Shown here: positions 25,651-35,549 of the stretch, one piece after another | How the letters are laid out: the number at the start of each line of letters is the position of its first letter | How positions within the stretch are numbered: the stretch's first letter is position 1 | Assembly: GCF_934747485.1 (NCBI RefSeq) | Contig: NZ_CAKVGN010000004.1 | Coordinates: forward strand, 1-64,000 | Length of the DNA: 64,000 nucleotides | Direction of reading: 5' to 3' | Source of the DNA: an uncultured Brachyspira sp. | GTDB taxonomy: Bacteria > Spirochaetota > Brachyspiria > Brachyspirales > Brachyspiraceae | Notes under the pieces: model-generated | What the model was told of the DNA's origin: nothing | Database searches by the model: none | Seen by the model: only the letters and a program-made list of their open reading frames with translations | Position numbers and translations under genes: made by a program

Positions 25651-26829
25651 ATGATACCAAAATTACATTTAAGATTAGTAGAAAGATTTAGAGATGTCTT
25701 TGGACAAAAAGGCGAAGTAAAATTATATTTTGCTCCGGGAAGACTAACTTTTATAGGAGAACTTATAGACTATTCCGGCGGTGATACTATAACTGCTGCT
25801 GTAGATAGGGGAACTTATTTAGTAGTTAGAAAAAGACCAGACAGTAAAGTTAATATTTATGGTCATTCTTTTAAAGCAAAGAAGTCATTTACTTTTAATG
25901 AATTAGAAAAGAATAAAGAAGATGAATGGGCTCTATATTTTAAGGGAGTTTTTTCAGTATTGTTAGAAAAAGAATATAAAATAAGCGGAATGGATATTTA
26001 TGCATATACTGATTTGCCTTTTAATACTTCATTAGCTTCATCTAGTTCATTATGTGCTTGTTTAATTTATGCTATTTTTGATTTAAATGCTTTGGATAAG
26101 ACTAATATTATAGAATTAGCTAAATTGTCTTATGAAGGAGAGATTAAATATGCTTCTCATAGGACTTCATTAAGCGATCATGTTACTATATTCTTGGGAA
26201 AAGAAAATAGTTTATTACTATTTAATATGTTTAAAATGGAATATGAATATTTAGATATGAATTTTGGTGAATATTGTATAGCTGTGGTTAATAGTAATAA
26301 AAAGAGAACATCGAGCGACAGTGAATATAATGCAAGAAAGAGAGAATGCGATAATGCTTTAAAAAAGCTTAAAGAAAAAAAGTCCTCTATTAAATTCTTA
26401 TCAGATTTAAAGCCAAAAGATGCTGATTTTATTAAGGAAACATTGCAAAATAAAGAACAAAGAAGGGCTTTATATGTATCTTCTGAGGAAGATAGGGTAA
26501 ATCAGGCTGTTAAGGCTATAAAGAAAGGGGCTATTAAAGATTTAGCAGCATTAATATCAAAAACTCATGAGGGTTTAAGTAAGTTGTATGAAGTTTCTAC
26601 TGCAGAGCAAGATATTTTAGTAGAGGAAGCTTCAAAGATGGATGGAGTTCTTGGTGCCAGAATGATTGGTACAGGTTTTGGCGGAGGAGTATTGATTGTA
26701 CTTAAGAAAGCTGAAGTGGAAAATGTAATAGAAACACTCTATGCCAACTACAAAGAAAAGACGAGAAGAGATGCTGATGTTTATATTGTAAAACCTACTA
26801 ATGGCGTTAGAATGCTTCCTATTGAATAA
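25651..26829 (+). CDS. Galactokinase-like GHMP kinase
   Basis: A 392-residue GHMP-family kinase with galactokinase length and order: APGRLTFIGELIDYSGG near residue 28, the ATP loop LASSSSL near residue 130, SLSDHVT at the catalytic-Asp position, and the C-terminal IGTGFGGGVLIVL. The galactokinase signature GEHTDY reads GELIDY, so the conserved His of that motif, which contacts the sugar, is replaced. Sugar specificity is therefore uncertain, although galactokinase remains the best family name. A TTGACT/TATAAA promoter (about 25588-25615) precedes it. The prfB gene starts 25 bases downstream and may be co-transcribed. Confidence 0.75.
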   Translation: MIPKLHLRLVERFRDVFGQKGEVKLYFAPGRLTFIGELIDYSGGDTITAAVDRGTYLVVRKRPDSKVNIYGHSFKAKKSFTFNELEKNKEDEWALYFKGVFSVLLEKEYKISGMDIYAYTDLPFNTSLASSSSLCACLIYAIFDLNALDKTNIIELAKLSYEGEIKYASHRTSLSDHVTIFLGKENSLLLFNMFKMEYEYLDMNFGEYCIAVVNSNKKRTSSDSEYNARKRECDNALKKLKEKKSSIKFLSDLKPKDADFIKETLQNKEQRRALYVSSEEDRVNQAVKAIKKGAIKDLAALISKTHEGLSKLYEVSTAEQDILVEEASKMDGVLGARMIGTGFGGGVLIVLKKAEVENVIETLYANYKEKTRRDADVYIVKPTNGVRMLPIE

Positions 26830-26854
26830 TAATTAATATATTGGAAAAAATATT

Positions 26855-27959
26855 ATGACATTATCTGAAATAAAAAATACTGTATTAGAAATTAAAGAGC
26901 AGACTGAAATTTTAAGGGGGTATCTTTGACCCTGAAGCTATATATAAAAGGGTAAAAGAGATTGATGAAATATCCTCAAAAGATGATTTTTGGAATGATA
27001 ATATTGCTGCTCAAAAAGTAATGAAAGAGAGAATGCTTCTTCTTGATAAGATAGAGCCTATTGAAAACTTAATAAAAAATGCTAATAATATTTATGAACT
27101 TGTTGAAATGGCGATAGAATCAAATGATACAGAAATGGAGAAAGAATTAGAAACTGAATGTATTGAACTTCAAAAGGTTTTTAATGAATTAGAGACTAAG
27201 AATCTATTTTCTGGAGAGTTTGACAGCAAGAATGCATATTTAACTTTAAATGCTGGGGCAGGCGGCACTGAGAGCTGCGATTGGGCTTCTATGCTTTCAA
27301 GGATGTATGTGCGTTTTTGTGAGAGGCATGGTTTTACAGTTGAGACTACTGATGAGCTTCCTGGTGATGAGGCTGGTATAAAACAAATAAGTTTTTATGT
27401 GCAGGGGCTTTATGCTTATGGATATTTACGCTCTGAAATAGGGGTGCATAGGCTTGTGAGAATATCGCCTTTTGATGCTAATGCTAAGAGACATACTTCC
27501 TTTGTTGCTGTGAGTGTTATGCCGGATATAGATGAAGATATTGAAGTTGAAATTAATCAGGCTGATTTGAGAATAGATACTTACAGAGCTTCCGGAGCTG
27601 GCGGTCAGCACGTTAATAAAACTTCTTCCGCTATAAGGATAACTCATATACCTACAAATATAGTTGTTCAATGTCAGGCTGAGAGAAGTCAGCATAACAA
27701 TAAAGATATGGCTATGAAAATGCTTAAGGCTAAACTTTATCAATTAGAAAAAGAAAAGCTTGATAAAGAAAAACAAAAAATAGCTGGGGAAAAAACTGAT
27801 ATTGCTTGGGGTAATCAGATTAGAAGTTATGTTTTTCAGCCTTATCAAATGGTGAAAGATTTGAGAACCGGACATGAGACTGGTAATATGAACTCTGTAA
27901 TGGACGGTAATATTGATGAGTTTATATCTGCTTATCTTAAACAGCAAATAAAAAAATAA
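26855..27959 (+). CDS. prfB: Peptide chain release factor 2 with programmed +1 frameshift
   Basis: Translation starts at ATG 26855 and runs 24 codons to an in-frame TGA at 26927-26929. The site reads AGGGGG-TAT-CTT-TGA-C, the textbook RF2 autoregulatory frameshift. The ribosome slips +1 at CTT and continues at GAC 26928, giving a 367-residue protein, the usual RF2 length. The SPF codon-recognition tripeptide (ISPFDAN) and the GGQ hydrolysis motif (GAGGQHVNK) are both present. RF2 reads UGA and UAA; when RF2 is scarce, slow reading of this UGA favours the shift. The open frame starting at 27021 is only the downstream part and should not be annotated as the gene. Confidence 0.97.
26915..26930 (+). 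promoter_or_regulatory. Programmed frameshift signal of prfB
   Basis: An internal Shine-Dalgarno-like AGGGGG lies 3 bases before CTTTGAC. The spacing and the slippery CTT followed by the weak stop TGA-C are the conserved elements of RF2 recoding. Confidence 0.95.
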
Positions 27960-28057
27960 TTATAAAGTATTTCTATAGTTATACGATTATAAAAAATAGT
28001 ATTGAAACTTATTAAAAATTTCAATTAAATCTTAATAAAAAATGGAATTTATAATCA

Positions 28058-29686
28058 ATGTCTAATAAAAAGTTTAATTTAAAAATTGCTACTATAGCTT
28101 CTTGGGTGTTATTATTTTTCGCTTGGATATTTTTCTATGCTGTTACACAAAGACCTACTGCTGTTTTTTGGGTTGTATTAGCCATAACATTAATACTTAC
28201 AACAATTACTGTGATAATAGAAAAAAATAATATAGTATCTCTATTAAAAACAAGATTTGTTCATAAAGCTTTTTTTGGCATACTTTCGCTTATTATAATT
28301 TTAGCTATTTTAGTAGGGCTTTATATTATAAGCATAAACTTCCCAATAAGATTTGATTTAACACAAAATAAATCCTATACAGTTTCTCAGCAAACTATGG
28401 ACGTGCTTTCAAGAATAGACAGCCCTCTTTCAATAGTTGTTTTAAGGTCTCCAAGTACAGACCCAACTTCTGCTGATTGGCGTTCTGATTTATTATTAGA
28501 CCAATATCAAAGATTAAGCAAACATATTACAGTTGAATATATTAACCCAATAGAAAAACCATCTGCTAAAAGTAAATATCAGATGACTCAGGTTGGTGAG
28601 ATAATTTTTAGTTATGGTCAGAGTAAACAGGTTAGAGTATATAGAAAAGATTTAACAGCTCAATCTAAAGTTACTGCAGAACCTTTATTTGTTGGTGAAG
28701 AAAAATTTACTCAGGCTATTTACACTTTATTAGAACAAGAGTCTTATGTTGTATATTTTACTGTTGGTCATGGAGAGAGACAATTACAAGACAGAGGAGG
28801 CGAGGGGTTATCTTATGTTAAAACTTATTTGGAAAATGAAAACTATAAAGTAAGAGATTTAAATATTATATTAGAAAATATTCCAACAGATGCTTCTTTA
28901 ATTGTAATAGCTTCTCCTGTTGAAACATTTAGTGATTTTGAAATTGAAAAATTAGATAACTATGTAAAGACAGGCGGTAAATTACTTGTACTTTATGATA
29001 GTTTTATGGATAGAAGCAATTTTAATTCTAATTTAGATATATTTTTATCTGATTGGGGATTTAAAACTAAAAATGATTATATAATAGACCCAGTATCAAG
29101 CGTTGTTATACCTGTTAATGTTGTTCCTCAATATACTACTCACCCTATAACTCAAACTTTAAAAGAAGGCAATGTATTTGCTTGTTTGGTTGTGGCAAGA
29201 AGTATTTTATCTGGAGAGAGCAAATATAGCGGAAGTTTTGAAAATATAATCACTACTTCTCCGCAGGGTTATGGTAAAGAAGAGGCTACTTTCGATTTAT
29301 CTCGTGCAAGATTTAATCCAAGAACAGATATTGCTGGTCCTGTGCCTTTGGCTGTTGCTGGAACTTATGATATAGAAGGCAGAGATGTGCCTGCAAGAAT
29401 TGTTGTGTTTGGAGATGCTACTTTTGCTCTAAATGCATATATTAATCCTGATCAAGGTCAATCTGTGGATGTTGCTTTTGCGGGTAATAAAGATTTGTTT
29501 ATGAATACTGTTGCTTATTTATTAGAAGCAAGACAAAAAATAACCATAAGACCAAAAGAGGCAAGTATTAAAAACCTCACTCTTACAACAACACAAACTA
29601 ATTTTATTAGATATGTTGCTCAAATTGGTTTGCCTTGTTTGTTTGGTATATTAGGTATTCTTATATGGTTCTTAAGAAGAAGATAA
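28058..29686 (+). CDS. GldG-like ABC-transport auxiliary membrane protein
   Basis: A 542-residue protein with two to three N-terminal membrane helices (residues about 12-100), a periplasmic domain and one C-terminal helix. The segments RFDLTQNKSYTVSQQT, YFTVGHGERQL and GGKLLVLYD match the GldG / ABC_transp_aux type of protein, which accompanies ABC-2 export systems and in Bacteroidota the gliding machinery. No ABC ATPase or permease lies next to it in this window, so the partner is missing locally. The ribosome site is weak (ATGGAATTTA). Exact function unknown. Confidence 0.7.
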   Translation: MSNKKFNLKIATIASWVLLFFAWIFFYAVTQRPTAVFWVVLAITLILTTITVIIEKNNIVSLLKTRFVHKAFFGILSLIIILAILVGLYIISINFPIRFDLTQNKSYTVSQQTMDVLSRIDSPLSIVVLRSPSTDPTSADWRSDLLLDQYQRLSKHITVEYINPIEKPSAKSKYQMTQVGEIIFSYGQSKQVRVYRKDLTAQSKVTAEPLFVGEEKFTQAIYTLLEQESYVVYFTVGHGERQLQDRGGEGLSYVKTYLENENYKVRDLNIILENIPTDASLIVIASPVETFSDFEIEKLDNYVKTGGKLLVLYDSFMDRSNFNSNLDIFLSDWGFKTKNDYIIDPVSSVVIPVNVVPQYTTHPITQTLKEGNVFACLVVARSILSGESKYSGSFENIITTSPQGYGKEEATFDLSRARFNPRTDIAGPVPLAVAGTYDIEGRDVPARIVVFGDATFALNAYINPDQGQSVDVAFAGNKDLFMNTVAYLLEARQKITIRPKEASIKNLTLTTTQTNFIRYVAQIGLPCLFGILGILIWFLRRR

Positions 29687-29718
29687 AATATAAATGAAAG
29701 GTGTATAATTAATATAAT

Positions 29719-30999
29719 ATGCATAATATAAAAACATTATATAAAAAATATTCATATTATATTAATTATGCATTATTAGTTTTTATAAATGGGGTTGCAA
29801 GTGTATTAAATTATGTTTCTTCAATTTATGTAAATAGAAGTTTATCAATATCCGATTTTGCTCATTATAATGGTATCATAAATATATATTCTATAATAGT
29901 TTTAACAGTATCAAGTTTTAGTTATTATATAATGCATAATTATAAAGATGATGAAGATGCTAAAAGTTACTGGGCTTATGGATATATTATTGCATCTGTA
30001 ATATCTCTATTATATATATTATCTATACCGCTTATTGATATACTTTTTAATATAAAAAGCTACATTTCTCTTTTTATAATATCTGTTGGAATATTTGCTA
30101 CTATTTTAACTATAGTGTCTCAATCAATATTAAAAATTAATAATTATATAGCTTATGATTATATTGCAAGTTTAATAGCAATATTTATAGCAAAAATTTT
30201 ACTTTTGGCATATTTTATTATAACGTCTCTTACATTAGAAAAAGCTATTATATCTGTAACTTTATTTTGTATTTTATATTTAATTATTAATTTGATAGAA
30301 CTAAAAAAGCTTAATCTTCAATATTTTATTTCCCTAAAAAAAATAAATACATATTTCTCTAAACAAAACTTATATATATTTTTAAGTTATATAATAAATA
30401 TTGTTATAATAAATTTTATATTTAATTGGATATCGTTAAGCGATGTATTAATGGCTAATAGATATTTAGACAAAACAAGTGCAGGCTACTATTCTACAAT
30501 ATCATTAATAATAAAAATGTTTTTTTATATAGGTACACCAATAGCTTCAGTGATGTTCTCTTATATATTGATAGCTAAAAAAGACAATAATAGAAATAAA
30601 GAAAAAAAGATACTTTATTATTCTATAGCACTTTTTGTTTTTGCTTCTATTTGTTTGTCAGTATTTTTAATTGTGTTTGCTAAACAAGTTGTATTGATAC
30701 AGTTTACAAATAGATATGAAGCTATTATTCCATTAATACCCCAAGCTGTAATATTTGGTTTTTCTTTAGGGTTTACTGTTATTACTTTTAATTATGGGCT
30801 TGCTTATAAATTGTTTGCTCCTTTTTATGGTTATTTGCTTATATTTATTTATGTGTATTTTTCTCTGAGAAATGGACTAAGAACTTTTGAAAATTTTATG
30901 CTTATAATGAAAATATTTTTTATAGCATTACTAATATACAATATTTTAATCATATTAATGCATAGAATAACATTAAAATTTAATAACAAATTAGAGTAG
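29719..30999 (+). CDS. Wzx-like polysaccharide flippase / MOP-superfamily membrane protein
   Basis: A 426-residue protein almost entirely made of hydrophobic helices (about 12). The first helices with INGVASVLNYVSSIYVNRSL followed by SDFAHYN resemble the start of oligosaccharide flippases (G-x-x-x-x-L-x-L-x-x-R-x-L-x-x-x-x-F/Y). Such proteins flip lipid-linked sugars across the inner membrane. There is no sugar gene cluster directly around it, so the substrate cannot be inferred. It begins 32 bases after the GldG-like gene. Confidence 0.6.
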   Translation: MHNIKTLYKKYSYYINYALLVFINGVASVLNYVSSIYVNRSLSISDFAHYNGIINIYSIIVLTVSSFSYYIMHNYKDDEDAKSYWAYGYIIASVISLLYILSIPLIDILFNIKSYISLFIISVGIFATILTIVSQSILKINNYIAYDYIASLIAIFIAKILLLAYFIITSLTLEKAIISVTLFCILYLIINLIELKKLNLQYFISLKKINTYFSKQNLYIFLSYIINIVIINFIFNWISLSDVLMANRYLDKTSAGYYSTISLIIKMFFYIGTPIASVMFSYILIAKKDNNRNKEKKILYYSIALFVFASICLSVFLIVFAKQVVLIQFTNRYEAIIPLIPQAVIFGFSLGFTVITFNYGLAYKLFAPFYGYLLIFIYVYFSLRNGLRTFENFMLIMKIFFIALLIYNILIILMHRITLKFNNKLE

Positions 31000-31207
31000 A
31001 AAATTATTATTTAGCACCTTTTGATATAACTAACTTTTCTATTTTAGTATTATTTTTTCTTTTGCATAAATATATTTTATCAATATAGTAAATAATATTA
31101 AAAATAATAAAAAATATTAATTTTTAAGAAAAATACATAAATACTATTGACATAGTTATTATTTTTATTACAATTAATCTATCAAATTTTAATAGTAGGT
31201 TTATATT
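31000..31207. promoter_or_regulatory. Intergenic region with promoter of the CNB-domain gene
   Basis: AT-rich DNA without a gene. TTGACA at 31147-31152 and TACAAT at 31169-31174, spaced by 16 bases, form a good promoter for the gene at 31208. Nothing else is recognised. Confidence 0.6.
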
Positions 31208-32401
31208 ATGAATAATACTAACAAAACAATTAAATTTCCAAAATCAGCAACAATATTTATAGATGGACAAGACCCTAAATATAAATTTTATATAATCATC
31301 AAAGGTAAAGTTTTAGCATACAATTATTTTGCAGATGATTATACTATAGAATATAAAGAGGGTGAAATAATAGGACTATTTAATGCTGTTATAAATGAAC
31401 CTTATACATCAACAGTTAAAGCAATAGAAGATGTTGAGGTTTTAGAAATGAGTGTTTATGAGATAGAAAAGATTGAAAATGCTAATATAATAAATAAAGT
31501 ATATGAGTATTTGCTTCTTAATTTAGAGAGATGGATTAATAGATATTATTATTTTTTGAATAAAGTCAGTACAACTTATAATTATTATACTGATAAAAAT
31601 AGAATAGATATGATTAGTATGGCTAGTATTTATGAAGAGAATGGTTATACTGATGCTGCATCAAAAATATATTCTAAATATTTGGAATTAAATCCTAATG
31701 CAGAAGATATTGGAGTTGTAAGAAATAAAATAGATACTTTAGGAACAATAGCAGAGCCTGAATATATAGATAATAATGTTTATAAGTTTAAAAAGGGATA
31801 TTGTTTATACACAGAGTTTCAGTATAATGATTATATTTATATTATTAGATATGGAAAGGTTGGGGTATATAATATATTTAATTCTAGACAAGTTACAAGA
31901 AGGGTATGTGTAAATAATGAAATACTTAATGGATATGCTCCTAAAAGCGACATTAGACCTCTTTTTACTACAGCAATAGTGTTGCAAGACTCTGTTATAC
32001 AGCTTGCTAAAAAAGAAGAGTTTATGGAGTTGATATTAAAAGATAATAATATAAGACTTTATCTTATAAAAGTTATGAGTATGAGAGTATATATTACAAT
32101 ATCTAGAATAAAATCTTTTAATGCTAATAATAATGTAAGTAAGTTTGTAATTATATTAGAAGCTTTAATTAAATATGAATTAATATTTAAAAACTCAAGA
32201 CAAATAATATTTCCATACAATTTTAATGACCTTTGTTCTATGGTTGGTATTACAGCTGATGCTAATAAAGAAGCTGAATTGAAAAAAATAAAATCTGTTT
32301 CTATAACTGAAGATGGATATATTATGATAAAGGATACAGAAGAGTTTTATAAAGAATATGAAATATATAAACAAAGAACATCAAATAAATTAAAAAAATA
32401 A
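31208..32401 (+). CDS. Protein with two cyclic-nucleotide-binding-like domains
   Basis: A 397-residue protein. Residues 5-115 form a CRP-type beta-roll (GKVLAYNYFADD, EGEIIGLFNA). Residues 140-165 look like one TPR motif. Residues 185-290 form a second beta-roll (IIRYGKVGVYNIF, NEILNGYAP). The C-terminus (300-385) is helical and may be a degenerate winged helix, but no clear helix-turn-helix is seen. The phosphate-binding Arg of true cAMP sites is not obvious in either roll, so nucleotide binding is doubtful. It may be a Crp/Fnr-like sensor. Its stop lies one base from that of the convergent tlyA. Confidence 0.65.
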   Translation: MNNTNKTIKFPKSATIFIDGQDPKYKFYIIIKGKVLAYNYFADDYTIEYKEGEIIGLFNAVINEPYTSTVKAIEDVEVLEMSVYEIEKIENANIINKVYEYLLLNLERWINRYYYFLNKVSTTYNYYTDKNRIDMISMASIYEENGYTDAASKIYSKYLELNPNAEDIGVVRNKIDTLGTIAEPEYIDNNVYKFKKGYCLYTEFQYNDYIYIIRYGKVGVYNIFNSRQVTRRVCVNNEILNGYAPKSDIRPLFTTAIVLQDSVIQLAKKEEFMELILKDNNIRLYLIKVMSMRVYITISRIKSFNANNNVSKFVIILEALIKYELIFKNSRQIIFPYNFNDLCSMVGITADANKEAELKKIKSVSITEDGYIMIKDTEEFYKEYEIYKQRTSNKLKK

Positions 32402-32402
32402 A

Positions 32403-33125
32403 TTAAATAATAAAATATGATAAATACTCTATATTTCCTTTAGAGCCTTTTATAGGGGAGATAGTTCTATTTATTTCTTTAAATCCTATTTCTGTGATTC
32501 TATTAATTGCATTATTAACTATCTTTTCTCTCAATATATCATCTTTAATAACTCCACCCTTTGAAACTTCTCCTTTTTCTGCTTCAAATTGAGGTTTAAT
32601 AAGACTTACCCAATATTCTAAATCATACAATTCTTTAAATATAACAGGGGCAATTTTTGAAATAGATATAAAAGAAACATCACTGACTACAATAGAAGGT
32701 GTTTCTCCTTCAAACATTTCTCTTTTTATATCTTTAGCATTAAAATCTTCTATTGAAATTACTCTATTATCATTTCTTAGTTTATATACAAGCTGATTAT
32801 GTCCAACATCTAAAGCATAAACTTTTTTAGCACCATAGCAGAGGAGACAGTCTGTAAACCCTCCCGTAGAAGCTCCTATATCTAAACATATTTTATTTTC
32901 TACAGAAAGATTAAATTCTAATAATGCTTTCTCTAACTTTTCTCCAGCCCTAGATACATATTTTCTATTTTGTATAATTTCTATTTTATCGGTATCTTTT
33001 ATTTTTTGAGCCTTAGAAGTTACTTTTACACCATTAACAAATACACATCCAGCTAATATTATATCCTGTGCTTTGGACCTGCTTTCAGTATATCCGTTAT
33101 GGTGTACATACTCATCTAATCTCAT
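32403..33125 (-). CDS. tlyA: TlyA: 16S/23S rRNA 2'-O-methyltransferase, haemolysin
   Basis: A 240-residue protein with an N-terminal S4 RNA-binding domain (residues 1-60: MRLDEYVHHNGYTESRSKA), then a Rossmann methyltransferase (SRAGEKLEKAL, CLDIGASTGGFTDCLL as the S-adenosylmethionine site, VSDVSFIS). TlyA was first described as a haemolysin of Brachyspira hyodysenteriae; its mycobacterial relative methylates 16S and 23S rRNA and confers capreomycin sensitivity. It follows the exported-protein gene at 34651-33134 by 8 bases, so they form one leftward unit. Confidence 0.93.
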   Translation of the reverse strand: MRLDEYVHHNGYTESRSKAQDIILAGCVFVNGVKVTSKAQKIKDTDKIEIIQNRKYVSRAGEKLEKALLEFNLSVENKICLDIGASTGGFTDCLLCYGAKKVYALDVGHNQLVYKLRNDNRVISIEDFNAKDIKREMFEGETPSIVVSDVSFISISKIAPVIFKELYDLEYWVSLIKPQFEAEKGEVSKGGVIKDDILREKIVNNAINRITEIGFKEINRTISPIKGSKGNIEYLSYFII

Positions 33126-33133
33126 TTATGATA

Positions 33134-34651
33134 TTATTCTAATCCATCAATAAAATATTTAATAACGCTTAAAGCATTTTTTTCTTTATCTCTTGTATTT
33201 ACTTTTATTACAAATTGAGAATGATTAGCTTCTAATATATTTGAAGTTAAATATACAGATTCAAAATTTTCAGTGTATTCATCTCCAATACCATATAAAG
33301 CCAAATTAGGATTTAATTCTAAATAAAATACAAAAGTATTATTTTTAGCTAAATTAATTTTATCTTCATTTAGCTTAACATTAGGCATTTCATTATTCAT
33401 TATTTTTTCTATAATAGCAGTATTACTAGTCATATAAAGTATAGAATCTTTAACATAACAAGTATAACCGCCAATTGTATATATATCATTATTAACATCA
33501 TCAGCCAAAGCATCTAATATAATTTTTATAGTGTTTTCATCAGTAACAGAAGCAGAAATCAATAAATCAGGCTCTCCATTTTCATTGCTGCCGTTATCCC
33601 AAGCAGATACAAATATATCGCCGCCCAAAAGCTCTACAAGTTTATAAACATCAATTCCATACTCTTCTAATTCAGCAAAGTCTTCATTAAATGGAAACTC
33701 TTCTCCAAACATATTTTTTAAATGTTTAGAAAGTTCAGCACTATTAAAAGCTAATGATAAAAATCCATAATTATTCTCACCATTAACAAAAGTATATATA
33801 TTATCAGCTAATTCTTTTTTTAGTAAAGAACTATCATAAGGATAATTCGGAGAATATGTATCTACTACTATATCAGCACTTCCAACATTAAAATTAACTT
33901 TAGCAGTTAATATAGCATCTTTATAACTTTCTTTAGATATGCCTTCATAACTTCTTCCAAATAAAAACTTTGTAAACTCATCATTATCTACGATAAAGCA
34001 ATCTTCTAAATCAACCCAAGCATAAAAATCATTAGTTTGGCTTTCTAATTCTGTAAATTTTTCATTTGTAAGAGGAGAAGAAGTATCAAATATTAAATTA
34101 GCTATATTTATTATATTATTTTCTTTATTAAGTTCTTCATTATACCAATAAGCATCATCTAATTTTGTTTCAACTGTAAATACTTCATCATTCCAAGATA
34201 TTAAAGTTGTATCATCGAGGTAAAAATATCTATAAGTATAATTATCGCTAAAAGATATTAATTTATCTTCTTGGCTCGCTATTTTTATCATTGTTCTGTT
34301 TAATTCAGCCGTATCCAATACATCAATCATCACTGCTATTTCTTGGTAACTATTAAATGAAACTATTTTTGAAGGTTTAGAAAAATCTAATATCTGTTCT
34401 AATCTATTAGTCATAGCTTCTACTACATATTCATCATCTCTATATGCAGCAAAATTATCAGCAAACTTTTGCATGAATAATTTATTAAGAGTCTTTTGTA
34501 AACTTATTTCAGCTTTTGAGGATAATTCATTTAATTTTATAGAAAACACAGCTTGAGAAGCACTTGGAATATATTTTGTTTCTACTGCTTGTATTACTGA
34601 AGTTGAAAATAGAGTTATCATTAAAACAACTATAGATATTATATTTTTCAT
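33134..34651 (-). CDS. Exported protein of unknown function
   Basis: A 505-residue protein with a cleavable signal peptide (MKNIISIVVLMITLFSTSV, then IQAVE). The mature start, YIPSASQAVFSIKLNELSSKA, and the two-half architecture with repeated strand patterns resemble the DUF4836/DUF3352 kind of secreted protein, but this is a weak likeness. There are no cysteines forming a lipobox. It precedes tlyA by 8 bases in the same direction. A plausible periplasmic or surface protein; function not assigned. Confidence 0.6.
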   Translation of the reverse strand: MKNIISIVVLMITLFSTSVIQAVETKYIPSASQAVFSIKLNELSSKAEISLQKTLNKLFMQKFADNFAAYRDDEYVVEAMTNRLEQILDFSKPSKIVSFNSYQEIAVMIDVLDTAELNRTMIKIASQEDKLISFSDNYTYRYFYLDDTTLISWNDEVFTVETKLDDAYWYNEELNKENNIINIANLIFDTSSPLTNEKFTELESQTNDFYAWVDLEDCFIVDNDEFTKFLFGRSYEGISKESYKDAILTAKVNFNVGSADIVVDTYSPNYPYDSSLLKKELADNIYTFVNGENNYGFLSLAFNSAELSKHLKNMFGEEFPFNEDFAELEEYGIDVYKLVELLGGDIFVSAWDNGSNENGEPDLLISASVTDENTIKIILDALADDVNNDIYTIGGYTCYVKDSILYMTSNTAIIEKIMNNEMPNVKLNEDKINLAKNNTFVFYLELNPNLALYGIGDEYTENFESVYLTSNILEANHSQFVIKVNTRDKEKNALSVIKYFIDGLE

Positions 34652-34845
34652 TTTACTAAAACTCTCCTTAAATTTTATAAAGCAACTAAATATATTATAT
34701 TAGAGTAAAAATTAAAAGTCAAGTATAATATAAATAATAAAAACAATTATTTTAAGCTATTGATAAAAAATATTTTAAATTTAATTAAAAAAAATATTTC
34801 AAAGTATATAGTTTATTAGTTATATATATGGGAGTATTATATAAA

Positions 34846-35469
34846 ATGAAAAGAATAATTAAAGTTTTTGCATTATTGTTATTATTTACAGTATCATGTA
34901 ATTCAAATATCAACGATAGAAAAGTAAATAAATCTGCTTTATTAAATGAACATAATGCCTCTGTTGTAAATACAGAGTTTAACGGCAGTAAAACAATTAT
35001 AGTATACTATTCTTGGAATGGAAATACAGAAATAGTAGCTAATAAGATTAAAAAAATTACAGGGGCGGATATATACAAAATTACCACGAAAATACCATAT
35101 CCAAATGAATATGATGATATTGTAGCTCAAGTAAAAGATGATATAGATAATGATAAGCTTCCAGAACTAAACGGCAGTGTTGATTTATCTAAATATGATA
35201 ATATTATTATAGGGTATCCAATATGGATAGGTGATATGGCATTGCCTATGAAAAGCTTTTTATCAAAAAATGATTTGAAAGGTAAAAATATAGCACCATT
35301 TATATTAAATGGAGGCTCAAGAGTGTATAAAAGCATTTCTTATATAAAAGAAACATGCCCAGATAGTAAAGTATTAAATTATATATCTATAAAAAGAAAA
35401 GATGTATCCGATTTGGACGGAAAAATCAATAATTGGATAAGAAAGATAAAAGTAGATATATCAAAATAA
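34846..35469 (+). CDS. Flavodoxin-family lipoprotein
   Basis: A 207-residue protein. The signal sequence ends in Val-Ser-Cys at about residues 16-18, indicating a lipoprotein. The mature domain is flavodoxin-like: the FMN phosphate loop YYSWNGNTEIVANKI, then IIIGYPIWIGDMALP and PFILNGGSRVYKS, as in the flavodoxin_4 group. An exported flavodoxin is unusual but known in gut bacteria and may serve extracytoplasmic electron transfer. I start at ATG 34846, with GGGAG 11 bases upstream; six extra residues from 34828 would place the ribosome site inside the gene. Confidence 0.8.
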   Translation: MKRIIKVFALLLLFTVSCNSNINDRKVNKSALLNEHNASVVNTEFNGSKTIIVYYSWNGNTEIVANKIKKITGADIYKITTKIPYPNEYDDIVAQVKDDIDNDKLPELNGSVDLSKYDNIIIGYPIWIGDMALPMKSFLSKNDLKGKNIAPFILNGGSRVYKSISYIKETCPDSKVLNYISIKRKDVSDLDGKINNWIRKIKVDISK

Positions 35470-35549
35470 TTTTTTAATATTATGTTAATATTTGCATAAA
35501 GAAAAAAAATAGTATACAATTTACATAATAATAATTTGGAGATATTTTT

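Noticed and set aside
27021..27959. RF2 gene as a simple ORF starting at 27021
   Set aside because: The frameshift site at 26915-26930 and the missing N-terminal domain show that the gene starts at 26855.
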